From positions 23,918 through 78,224 of the forward strand of contig MKWE01000052.1 in the NCBI GenBank assembly GCA_001899585.1: 54,307 nt of DNA, in the 5' to 3' direction. This document shows positions 1 through 6,669 of the stretch, in pieces (the stretch's first letter is position 1; each line of letters begins with the position of its first letter). The stretch comes from Rhodospirillales bacterium 70-18 (GTDB taxonomy: Bacteria; Pseudomonadota; Alphaproteobacteria; Acetobacterales; Acetobacteraceae). Made by a program: the position numbers and the translations under genes. The notes below the pieces were generated by a model. That model made no database searches, was not told where the DNA came from, and was given only the letters and a program-made list of their open reading frames with translations.

Positions 1-565
1 CGCCATAATTGGCGTACAGGCCGCGATACACGTCCTCGCCGTCATGCACCGCGACCATCCCGTCCAGATACGCCTTCATGCGGTCCGACAGCGCGTCGTA
101 AGCCGCGTACATGTTGGCGAACAGCGTGTCGCCGCCGTTCGGCGGACAGGTGCGGATATACAGGATGCTGCCCATCGGCGGCTCGGCGTCGCACGACACG
201 TCGCTGTGCCAGCCCTCGCCATTGGCGCGCGGGCTGTCCTTGTCGGCATGGATCACCATCAGCGCCGGCTCGCCCGGCGCGTGCGGGGCGGCGGGGTGGA
301 TGTGCAGCTCGCCGAACAGCCGGCCGAACGCCAGATGCTGCTGCGGGGTGATGTGCTGGTCGCGGAAAAAGATCACCAGGTTCTCGGCCAGCGCCCGGTG
401 GATCTCCTCGCGCTGCCGGTTGGCCAGCGGCTGCGACAGGTCCACGCCGCCGATCTCGGCGCCGATGATCGGCGTCAGCCGGTCGAGCGTGATCGTTTCG
501 TACGGCGCGGCGGCCGCGTCGCTGTGCCGGATGCGGGGACCCTGGTTGCCGCGCAGACTGCTCAT
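1..565 (-). CDS. TauD/TfdA-family Fe(II)/2-oxoglutarate dioxygenase (3' end outside window)
   Basis: Only the first 188 residues are present; the gene runs off the left edge. The translation starts MSSLRGNQGP and matches the TauD/TfdA fold: an early T-I-I-G-A-E-I-x-G-V-D-L segment (about residues 31-43), F-F-R-D-Q at 66-70, and W-H-S-D around residue 120, where His120 and Asp122 form the H-x-D part of the iron-binding facial triad. The distal His and the 2-oxoglutarate Arg lie beyond the edge. A good GGGAGGG ribosome site precedes the ATG. The gene follows the LysR gene by 35 bp on the same strand and may be co-transcribed with it. The family hydroxylates taurine, alkyl sulfates, 2,4-D and similar compounds with succinate and CO2 as co-products. 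The substrate cannot be read from this part. Confidence 0.85.
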   Translation of the reverse strand, partial: MSSLRGNQGPRIRHSDAAAAPYETITLDRLTPIIGAEIGGVDLSQPLANRQREEIHRALAENLVIFFRDQHITPQQHLAFGRLFGELHIHPAAPHAPGEPALMVIHADKDSPRANGEGWHSDVSCDAEPPMGSILYIRTCPPNGGDTLFANMYAAYDALSDRMKAYLDGMVAVHDGEDVYRGLYANYG

Positions 566-600
566 GGCGTTCGCCCTCCCGTTGGCGTTATCGCCGGATA

Positions 601-1566
601 CTAGCCGGGGACCGCCGCCCCGTCACTGCCGCGCCCGTCACTGCCGCGCCCATCACTGCCGCCCGCATCGTGGATCGCCGACAGCGCGCCGAGTGCCGCC
701 GCCGCATGGTCCAGGAACCGCCGCAGCCGCAGCGGCATCAGCCGGGCGCTGGAAACCACCAGCTGCACCGGCAGCGGCGCCGGCTCGAACTCCGGCAGCA
801 GCCGCACCAGGCGGCCGGCGGCGAGGTCCCCGGCCGCCTGGTAGGACAGGCAGGCGGCGATGCCGTGGCCGGCGCGGGCGGCGGCCAGCGCGGCCTCCAC
901 GTCGTTCACCAGCAGCCGCGGCGCCAGCCGGGCCACGCGGATGCGCCCGTCCTGGCGAAACCGCCATTCCGGCGGCGCCGCGCGGCCGGAGGTCTGGATC
1001 AGCTCATGCGCCGCCAGCTCCGCCGGATCGGCGGGCGTGCCGTGCCGGGCCAGATAGGCCGGGCTGGCGACCACCTGGCGTGTCACCTGCCCCACCCGGC
1101 GGACGACCAGGCCGGAATCGTCGAGCGGGCCGATGCGGATGGCGGCGTCCAGCTCCTCCTCCAGCAGGTCCAGGTTGCGGTCGGCCAGCAGCAGTTCCAC
1201 CCGCAGGCCCGGATAGGCCGCCAGGAACCCGGCCACCATCGGCGTCACGTGCAGCCGGCCGAACACCACCGGGGCGGTCACCCGCAGCGTGCCGCGCAGG
1301 GCGTCGCGCGCCCCGGCCGCGGCCTGCACCACCTCGTCGTACTGGGCCAGCAGGGCGCGAGCGCGCTCGGCCAACAGCCGCCCGGCCTCGGTGGGGGCCA
1401 GCCGGCGGGTGGTGCGCTCCACCAGCCGCGCGCCCAGCCGCTCCTCCAGCGCCGCCAGGGTGCGGGTGACGGCGGGCGGGGAGCGGCGCAGCCGGCGCGC
1501 GGCGGCGGCAAGGCTGCCGGCCTCCAGCACCGCGACGAAGGTGGCGAGTTCGTTCAGCCGGTCCAT
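601..1566 (-). CDS. LysR-family transcriptional regulator
   Basis: This is a 321-residue protein with the usual LysR layout. An N-terminal winged helix-turn-helix (about residues 1-60) contains F-V-A-V-L-E-A-G-S-L-A-A-A-A-R-R-L and V-T-R-T-L-A-A-L-E-E-R-L-G. A two-lobed effector-binding domain follows, with the typical L-R-V-T-A-P-V near residue 95. Such proteins bind an inducer and activate or repress nearby genes. Here the divergent PNPOx-family gene starts 100 bp away and the dioxygenase gene lies just downstream, so both are natural targets. The C-terminus ends in a low-complexity run of G-S-D-G-R repeats, encoded by a short tandem repeat near 620-660. Confidence 0.9.
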   Translation of the reverse strand: MDRLNELATFVAVLEAGSLAAAARRLRRSPPAVTRTLAALEERLGARLVERTTRRLAPTEAGRLLAERARALLAQYDEVVQAAAGARDALRGTLRVTAPVVFGRLHVTPMVAGFLAAYPGLRVELLLADRNLDLLEEELDAAIRIGPLDDSGLVVRRVGQVTRQVVASPAYLARHGTPADPAELAAHELIQTSGRAAPPEWRFRQDGRIRVARLAPRLLVNDVEAALAAARAGHGIAACLSYQAAGDLAAGRLVRLLPEFEPAPLPVQLVVSSARLMPLRLRRFLDHAAAALGALSAIHDAGGSDGRGSDGRGSDGAAVPG

Positions 1567-1591
1567 GACAGTCTTCCATCAATCGGAAGGT

Positions 1592-1602
1592 TATGTTTCA
1601 TA
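1592..1602. promoter_or_regulatory. Small inverted repeat in the LysR/PNPOx divergent promoter region
   Basis: The 11-bp sequence TATGTTTCATA (4-bp arms, 3-bp spacer) lies in the 100-bp gap between the divergent LysR and PNPOx-family genes, 26 bp upstream of the LysR start. Its position suits a LysR-type operator, although it is shorter than the usual T-N11-A box. The function is inferred only from position and symmetry. Confidence 0.3.
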
Positions 1603-1666
1603 CATCGCGCATTCCGCCGATCCCGATCAAGAATTACCTGTGCGCCACCCTAACCGGAGACCGGCC

Positions 1667-2593
1667 ATGCGCACATCCGACCAAACCCAGTCCAATCCCT
1701 TCCACGAAGGCGAACGCGCGGCGCAGTTGCTGGCCGGCGTGGTACGGCAGGGCGCGCCGATCCGCCCCTACATGCCCGCGCAGCACCGCGAGTTCTTCGC
1801 CGGCCTGTCCTACCTGCCGGCCGCCGTACTGGACGCGCAGGCCGGGCCGGTCGCCACGCTGTTGAGCGGCGCGCCCGGGTTCGTCGCCAGCCCGGACGAC
1901 ACCACCCTGTCCATTGCCGCCAACGCTGCCGACGACGACCCGTTCGCCGCGGCGCTGCGCCCCGGCGCGGCTATGGCGGTGCTGGGGATCGACCTGGCGA
2001 CGCGGCGGCGCAACCGGGCAAACGGGCGCATAATCGCCCTGCCAGCGGGCGAAATCGTGCTGAAAGTGGCCGAAAGCTTCGGGAATTGCCCGCAATACAT
2101 CCAGGCCCGGCCGGTGGCGCCGATAGTGCGGGACGCCGCGGCGGTGGAGCACCTGCCGGCGCTGGACGCGGCGGCGCGGGCGCAGATCGGCGCGGCGGAT
2201 ACGTTCTTCATCGCCACGGTCGCGCCGCGCGGGATGGACATCTCCCATCGCGGCGGCCGGCCCGGCTTCGTGCGATTGGAGGGCGCGCGCCTGAGCGTGC
2301 CGGATTTCGCCGGCAACCGCTATTTCAACACGCTCGGCAACCTGCTGCTGGACCCGCGCGCGGCGCTGCTTTTCGTCGATTTCGCCAGCGGCGACCTGCT
2401 GCACGTGAGCGGCCGGGTCGAGATCGACTGGGCGCCCGCCGCGTTCGAGGGCGCGGAGCGGGTATGGCACCTGGACATCGCCGCCGCCTGGCGCCGCCGC
2501 ACGGCGGTGCCGCTGCGCTGGGGCGCCGCCCAGCCGGCGCCGACGACGCTGCAGACGGGCGTCTGGCCCGCCTACGATTCCCACACGGCCTAG
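1667..2593 (+). CDS. Pyridoxamine 5'-phosphate oxidase-family (flavin-binding) protein
   Basis: This 308-residue protein has a PNPOx-like split-barrel domain in its second half. The block A-D-T-F-F-I-A-T-V-A-P-R-G-M-D-I-S-H-R-G-G, then P-G-F-V-R-L, and the run G-N-R-Y-F-N-T-L-G-N-L are characteristic of a subfamily of FMN or F420-like flavin-binding proteins, not of true PdxH. The N-terminal F-H-E-G-E-R-A-A-Q-L segment is also typical of this subfamily. The ATG at 1667 is chosen because a GGAGA site lies just upstream; the frame remains open further upstream without a comparable site. It is divergent from a LysR gene, and its stop overlaps the end of the facing gene by 4 bp. Family members reduce or bind small electrophilic or flavin substrates; no substrate is assigned. 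Confidence 0.85.
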   Translation: MRTSDQTQSNPFHEGERAAQLLAGVVRQGAPIRPYMPAQHREFFAGLSYLPAAVLDAQAGPVATLLSGAPGFVASPDDTTLSIAANAADDDPFAAALRPGAAMAVLGIDLATRRRNRANGRIIALPAGEIVLKVAESFGNCPQYIQARPVAPIVRDAAAVEHLPALDAAARAQIGAADTFFIATVAPRGMDISHRGGRPGFVRLEGARLSVPDFAGNRYFNTLGNLLLDPRAALLFVDFASGDLLHVSGRVEIDWAPAAFEGAERVWHLDIAAAWRRRTAVPLRWGAAQPAPTTLQTGVWPAYDSHTA

Positions 2594-3390
2594 ACCCGCC
2601 CCAGCACCGCGGCCGCCAGCACCGCGAGGCGGTCGCCCAGGCCGCGTGGGCTGGTCTGGCCGGGGTGGCGCAGGTCGCGCCGGGCCAGCACCGCCGGCAG
2701 GGCGGCGGCGAGCACGGCGCGGGGCAGCCTGCCGCCGGCCGCGCGCAGACGGGCCTGGCCCTCCATGGCCAGGGCGGCGATGGCGGCGCGCAGCGGTACC
2801 TCGTCGCGGCCGGCGGTGATGGCATGGATGCTGGTGCCATGGGCCGCCAGCACCTCCTCCGGCAGCAGGCAGCGGCCCTGGCGGGCCAGGGCGGCCACGT
2901 TGCGCAACTGCCCAGCCACGCCATAGGCAACACCCAGGGCGTGCAGCCGTTCGGCGGGGGCATCGGGACCCGCCAGCGCGAAGCCGGCCGCCTCGGCCAG
3001 GGCGCCGGCGGTGGCGTCCAGGTAGGCGAGCCAGGCCGCCAGCGTGGGGATCGACGGGTCGGCCTCCGCCTCGCGGCCGGCGATCATCGCCAGCAGGGCC
3101 GCGCGCGGCAGCCGGCCGGCGTGCAGTTCGGCGGCGAGCGGGGTGGCGACCTCGTGGCGCCTGGCCGTGCCCTCCACCACCTCGCGCCACCATTGCAGGC
3201 GGATCAGCCCCAGCATCGGCTCGCTGGCCACCGCGCGGGCGCGCGCCAGCTCGTTGTTGAAGGCGTACAGCACAAACAGCGCCTCGCGCCGCTCCGGCGG
3301 CGCGAATAGGGCGGTCAGGAAGCGGTCGGGGTCGTGGCGACGGACCAGCTCAGCCGCCGGGGAGAGCGTCACCATGGGCATATCCCGCAC
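2590..3390 (-). CDS. Squalene/phytoene synthase-family protein, NDUFAF6-like
   Basis: The 266-residue protein has the trans-isoprenyl synthase helical fold: L-F-V-L-Y-A-F-N-N-E-L-A-R near residue 40, then S-E-P-M-L-G-L-I-R-L-Q-W-W-R-E. The first aspartate-rich motif of true squalene and phytoene synthases (D-x-x-x-D after the Y-A-F segment) is replaced by N-N-E-L-A. This is the pattern of the NDUFAF6 branch, which is linked to assembly of respiratory complex I and not to hopanoid or carotenoid synthesis. No hopanoid (hpn) or carotenoid genes lie nearby. Its end overlaps the PNPOx-family stop by 4 bp. Several in-frame starts lie close together (residues 1, 4 and 6), so the exact N-terminus is uncertain. 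Confidence 0.8.
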   Translation of the reverse strand: MRDMPMVTLSPAAELVRRHDPDRFLTALFAPPERREALFVLYAFNNELARARAVASEPMLGLIRLQWWREVVEGTARRHEVATPLAAELHAGRLPRAALLAMIAGREAEADPSIPTLAAWLAYLDATAGALAEAAGFALAGPDAPAERLHALGVAYGVAGQLRNVAALARQGRCLLPEEVLAAHGTSIHAITAGRDEVPLRAAIAALAMEGQARLRAAGGRLPRAVLAAALPAVLARRDLRHPGQTSPRGLGDRLAVLAAAVLGRV

Positions 3391-3402
3391 TTGCCGCCGA
3401 TT

Positions 3403-3431
3403 GCCCGGGCGCGCAAGGTTGACGCCCGGGC
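3403..3431. repeat. Inverted repeat upstream of sodB
   Basis: GCCCGGGCG and CGCCCGGGC form perfect 9-bp arms around an 11-bp spacer. They lie between the divergent NDUFAF6-like gene and sodB, about 70 bp before the sodB start. The element could be an operator or a transcript hairpin for sodB. There is no T-tract, so it is not a clear terminator. Confidence 0.35.
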
Positions 3432-3503
3432 GGTGCGGTCATAGGTACGCAGAGCTTCGCGGACCAGTCCGCTTACGTCCAGAAACAGCCGGAGAACGCT
3501 TCC

Positions 3504-4103
3504 ATGGCCTTCGAACTCCCCCCCCTTCCCTATTCGGCCACGGCGCTGGCCGAGCGCGGCATGTGCCAGGAGACGCTGGAGCTGCATCACGGCAAGCACC
3601 ACCAGGCCTATGTCACGGCGCTGAACGGCTTCGTCGCCGGCAACGCCGCCCTGGCCGGCAAGTCGCTGGACGAGATCGTGAAGCTCGCCAACGGCGACGC
3701 GGCGATGGCCGGCGTGTTCAACAACGCGGGCCAGCACTGGAACCACATCATCTTCTGGCAGGCCATGTCGCCCACCGGCGGCGGCATTCCGGGCAAGCTG
3801 GAAGCCAAGATCACCGCCGATTTCGGCAGCGTGCAGGCCTTCAAGGACGCCTTCAAGACCGCCGCCACCACGCAGTTCGGCTCCGGCTGGGCGTGGCTGG
3901 TGCTGGGCAGCGACGGCAAGCTGAAATGCACCAAGACGCCGAACGGCTCCAACCCGCTCGCCACCGGCGAGGGCAAGGTGCTGCTGGGCTGCGACGTGTG
4001 GGAGCACAGCTACTACCTGGATTTCCGCAACCGCCGCCCGGACTACGTGGCCAACTGGCTGGACAAGCTGGCCAACTACGAATACGCCGCCGCTCAGCTC
4101 TGA
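3504..4103 (+). CDS. sodB: Superoxide dismutase [Fe]
   Basis: Converts superoxide to oxygen and hydrogen peroxide in the cytoplasm. The 199-residue length is typical of the Fe/Mn family. The four metal ligands are visible by alignment: His28 (in L-H-H-G-K-H-H), His81 (in H-W-N-H), Asp164 and His168 (in D-V-W-E-H). The tail D-V-W-E-H-S-Y-Y-L-D-F-R-N-R-R-P-D-Y is diagnostic. The Gln77 just before H-W-N-H and the G-S-G-W-A-W-L pattern favour iron over manganese. The gene stands alone, with a purine-rich ribosome site upstream and a strong intrinsic terminator 12 bp after the stop. Confidence 0.96.
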   Translation: MAFELPPLPYSATALAERGMCQETLELHHGKHHQAYVTALNGFVAGNAALAGKSLDEIVKLANGDAAMAGVFNNAGQHWNHIIFWQAMSPTGGGIPGKLEAKITADFGSVQAFKDAFKTAATTQFGSGWAWLVLGSDGKLKCTKTPNGSNPLATGEGKVLLGCDVWEHSYYLDFRNRRPDYVANWLDKLANYEYAAAQL

Positions 4104-4115
4104 GCGGCGAGAAGG

Positions 4116-4147
4116 GGGCCGGGGACATTGTCCCTGGCCCTTTTTTT
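4116..4147 (+). terminator. Intrinsic terminator of sodB
   Basis: A 12-bp G+C-rich stem (GGGCCGGGGACA paired with TGTCCCTGGCCC, one G-U wobble) is followed directly by seven T residues. It begins 12 bp after the sodB stop. This is a textbook rho-independent terminator. Confidence 0.9.
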
Positions 4148-4150
4148 ATC

Positions 4151-4286
4151 GAAGGAAGCGGTTCCTTTTTGAAAAAAAGAACCAAAAAACTTTTATTCGT
4201 TGGTCTCGTGCCGTCGGATGGGGCGGAGACTCCAGCGGATAAAGTTTTTTTGCTTCTTTTTGTTCACAAAAAGAAGACCTTCCTTA
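4151..4286. repeat. Modular A/T-tract palindromic repeat, copy A (inverted orientation)
   Basis: Two hairpin modules flank a short divergent centre. The first (4151-4203) contains GGTTCCTTTTTG...AAAAAAAGAACC followed by a C-A6-CTTTTATTCG tail. The second (4237-4286) is the reverse complement of a TTCTTTTTGTGAACAAAAAGAA hairpin with an A7-CTTTAT tail. Copies B (5602-5728) and C (19140-19425) carry the same two modules in the opposite orientation. This copy lies between the converging sodB and yajC genes, and its last bases overlap the yajC stop. The hairpins with T-tracts on both strands suit bidirectional transcription termination. Confidence 0.85.
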
Positions 4287-4625
4287 CCCCTTCGCAGGCT
4301 TGGCATCATTCGCCGCCGCCGGGGTGAGCACCGCGGTCACCGTCTCGCGCAGCACCACCACGCGCACGTTCGGGGCGATATCGACCTCGATCTCGTTGGA
4401 GCCTTCCTTGGTCTTCTGCACCACGCCGACGATGCCGCCGCCGGTCACCACCCGGTCGCCGCGCTTCAGTTCGGACAGCTTGCGCTTCAGTTCCTTCTGG
4501 GACTGCTGCTGCGGGCGGATCAGCAGGAAATAGAAGACGCCGAATATCAGCACAATCGGCAGGAACTGGCCGGCATTGGCCATGATTCCCGAGAGATCCT
4601 GCGCGTAGGCGGGCGAGATGAGCAT
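4284..4625 (-). CDS. yajC: Sec translocase accessory subunit YajC
   Basis: A 113-residue inner-membrane protein that associates with SecDF in the Sec export machinery. One membrane segment (about residues 18-37, ending F-Y-F-L-L-I-R-P-Q) is followed by the conserved cytoplasmic block R-P-Q-Q-Q-S-Q-K-E-L-K...L-K-R-G-D-R-V-V-T-G-G-G-I-V-G. The V-T-G-G-G-I-V-G turn is diagnostic. The tail is short and Ala/Lys-rich. A divergent DUF815 ATPase gene lies beside it, a pairing known in alphaproteobacteria. secD and secF are not in this window. Confidence 0.95.
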   Translation of the reverse strand: MLISPAYAQDLSGIMANAGQFLPIVLIFGVFYFLLIRPQQQSQKELKRKLSELKRGDRVVTGGGIVGVVQKTKEGSNEIEVDIAPNVRVVVLRETVTAVLTPAAANDAKPAKG

Positions 4626-4673
4626 TCTGGGTCTTCCCTGTGGGGCGTGCCGGCTTGCGGCGGGTCGGCCGGG

Positions 4674-4701
4674 ACCATAGTTTCCGCCCCCCGCACGTCA
4701 A
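4674..4701 (-). promoter_or_regulatory. Probable sigma-70 promoter of yajC
   Basis: On the minus strand, TTGACG (4696-4701) and TATGGT (4674-4679) are separated by 16 bp. They lie about 50 bp upstream of the yajC start. The -35 box matches the consensus well and the -10 box moderately. Confidence 0.55.
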
Positions 4702-4743
4702 GTTCTCTCCCATTCGTTCCACACGACCAGCCGAAAGACCCGC

Positions 4744-5601
4744 ATGATGGACCAGCCCCTGCTCGACGCCGTCACCCGCATCGCCGAAGCGCTGGAGCGG
4801 CTGGCCCCGCCGCCCGCCGGCAAGATCGACCTCTCGGCGGCCGACGCCTTCGTGTGGCATCCGCGCAGCCAGCATGCCAGCGCGCACCTGGCGCCGGTGC
4901 CGGCGGTCTCGCGGGTGGAGATCGGGCTGCTGATGGGCGTGCAGCGGCAGAAGGCGATCCTGCTGGACAACACGCTGCGCTTCGCCCGCGGCTTTCCCGC
5001 CAACAACGCCATGCTGTGGGGCGCGCGCGGCATGGGCAAATCCTCGCTGGTGAAGGCCGCGCACGCCCAGGCCAACGCCGAAATGCCGGGCAGCCTGGTG
5101 CTGATCGAAATCCACCGCGAGGACATCGTCACCCTGCCCGACCTGCTGCGGGCGCTGCGGGGCGAGCAGCGACGCTGCCTGATTTTCTGCGACGATCTCA
5201 GCTTCGAGCGGGAAGATGCTGATTACAAGGCATTGAAGTCGGTTCTCGACGGCGGCATCGAGGGGCGGCCGGAGAACGTGCTGTTCTACGCCACCTCCAA
5301 CCGCCGCCATCTGATGCCGCGCGACATGATCGAGAACGAGCGCTCCACCGCGATCAACCCCTCCGAGGCGACGGAGGAGAAGGTGTCGCTGTCCGACCGC
5401 TTCGGCCTGTGGATCGGCTTCCACAACTGCGACCAAGACACGTTCTTCGCCATGATCGACGGCTACGCCGGGGCGTTCGGCCTGACGCTCGGCCAGGAGG
5501 CGCTGCACGCCGCCGCGGTGGAGTGGTCGGTGACGCGCGGCGGGCGGTCGGGGCGGGTGGCGTGGCAGTTCATTCAGGACATGGTTGGGCGGCAGGGGTA
5601 G
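4744..5601 (+). CDS. DUF815-family AAA-type ATP-binding protein
   Basis: A 285-residue P-loop ATPase. Walker A is G-A-R-G-M-G-K-S at residues 93-100 and Walker B is C-L-I-F-C-D-D at 145-151. The following segments A-L-K-S-V-L-D-G-G-I, N-V-L-F-Y-A-T-S-N-R-R-H-L and L-S-D-R-F-G-L are typical of DUF815. These proteins resemble the AAA core of DnaA and Cdc6; their cellular role is not established. The gene begins with ATG-ATG at 4744 and lies divergent from yajC, a common alphaproteobacterial arrangement. It ends directly at repeat copy B, which probably terminates it. Confidence 0.9.
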   Translation: MMDQPLLDAVTRIAEALERLAPPPAGKIDLSAADAFVWHPRSQHASAHLAPVPAVSRVEIGLLMGVQRQKAILLDNTLRFARGFPANNAMLWGARGMGKSSLVKAAHAQANAEMPGSLVLIEIHREDIVTLPDLLRALRGEQRRCLIFCDDLSFEREDADYKALKSVLDGGIEGRPENVLFYATSNRRHLMPRDMIENERSTAINPSEATEEKVSLSDRFGLWIGFHNCDQDTFFAMIDGYAGAFGLTLGQEALHAAAVEWSVTRGGRSGRVAWQFIQDMVGRQG

Positions 5602-5728
5602 GGAAGGAAGTCTTCTTTTTGTGAACAAAAAGAAGCAAAAAAACTTTATTCGCTGGAGCTTCCGCGGAGACTCCAACGAATAAAAGTTTTTTGGGTCTTT
5701 TTTCCAAAAAAGAACCGCTTCCCTTTTT
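5602..5728. repeat. Modular A/T-tract palindromic repeat, copy B
   Basis: This copy starts at the base after the DUF815 stop and ends at the base before the sulfotransferase stop, filling the gap between two converging genes. The left module has the hairpin TTCTTTTTGTGAACAAAAAGAA with an A-tract tail; the right module has TCTTTTTTCCAAAAAAGA with a T-tract leader. A central inverted pair, GGAGCTTCC and GGAGACTCC, with CGAATAAAAG and CTTTATTCG outside it, makes the element largely self-complementary. It is best read as a bidirectional terminator that belongs to a dispersed repeat family. Confidence 0.85.
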
Positions 5729-6637
5729 CTAGCGAGGCAGCTCCCCGGTCGCCAGCCAATGGGCGCATTCCTCGCCCAGTTCCTTGCGCGCCATCGCCTC
5801 GTAACGTTGGTTGTCCTCGGCCGTCAGTGTGTCGCGCCAGCGGCCGTTGACGCCCTTGTGCACGAAGGTCTCGGCGCCACCATCCCATGGCGCCCCGCCC
5901 AGCGGCACCGTCTGGCTGCCGTGCGCGCGCATATAGTCGAAGCCGCAATGCGCGACGATCGCCTGCAAAGCCGTCGCGTCCGGTTGGATGCCGAGAAAAT
6001 CGCCTATGGCGCGGATCTGGCCGGGCATATCGGCCTTCAGCGAGGCGAAATGCAGCATGCGCAGGTTCGGCAGGGTCCGGATGGCCCACCAGGAGCGGAC
6101 GTTCTCCCAGAACGACCAGAACGGGTAGCCATCGCCCTCCAGCCAGTCGAGGAAGTAGCGGCGGATATCCTCGGGCGGCTTGCCGATCGGCGGGCCGACC
6201 CGGCCGGGGCTGTCGTTGATCGCGCCGTACCACATGGCGTTGGCGCGGGCGTGGTGGTTGTACATGCTCCACACCACATCCCGCCCGTCGCGGGCGACGT
6301 AGAGGTATCTGGCGGCGGGGGAATAGACCAGCGCATCCACCGGCAGATGGGTCTTGATGAAGCGCCGGCTGGTCTGCGCCTCCATCGCCGCCAGCTTCAC
6401 CGGCGCGGGCGGTACCCGCAGGTCCAGCCACGGCGACAACTCGGCCACCGCCACGTCGGCCGAGCCGTTGAACACCAGTTGCCCCACGATCTGCTGCAGC
6501 CAGGTGGTGCCGGATTTGCCGTAGGTGGCGATGATGATGTCGTCGTCGCGAAACCGGAAATCATTCCAGATCGCTGAATCCATGTGATGATTGTACAGCT
6601 CGCGCGTCTTGCGCGGCCAGGTGACGCCCTGGTCCAT
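5729..6637 (-). CDS. Sulfotransferase domain protein (PAPS-dependent type)
   Basis: A 302-residue cytosolic-type sulfotransferase. The 5'-phosphosulfate loop Y-G-K-S-G-T-T-W-L lies at residues 39-47. K-T-H-L-P near residue 97 carries the catalytic-base histidine. The 3'-phosphate-binding block R-D-G-R-D-V-V-W-S is at 116-124, and a C-terminal K-G-x-x-G-x-W-R (H-K-G-V-N-G-R-W-R) closes the cofactor site. The enzyme would move sulfate from PAPS to a hydroxyl or amine; the acceptor is unknown. A strong GGAGG site lies 5 bp before the ATG. It is the last gene of a probable GGT, CocE hydrolase, sulfotransferase unit that ends at repeat copy B. Confidence 0.9.
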   Translation of the reverse strand: MDQGVTWPRKTRELYNHHMDSAIWNDFRFRDDDIIIATYGKSGTTWLQQIVGQLVFNGSADVAVAELSPWLDLRVPPAPVKLAAMEAQTSRRFIKTHLPVDALVYSPAARYLYVARDGRDVVWSMYNHHARANAMWYGAINDSPGRVGPPIGKPPEDIRRYFLDWLEGDGYPFWSFWENVRSWWAIRTLPNLRMLHFASLKADMPGQIRAIGDFLGIQPDATALQAIVAHCGFDYMRAHGSQTVPLGGAPWDGGAETFVHKGVNGRWRDTLTAEDNQRYEAMARKELGEECAHWLATGELPR

Positions 6638-6669
6638 ATGATCCTCCGATTCGGCAGAGGCGGGTTATG

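Noticed and set aside
111-1469. A 452-codon plus-strand open frame at the left edge
   Set aside because: Arg/Pro/Ala-rich shadow of the minus-strand dioxygenase and LysR genes, both of which carry clear family motifs.
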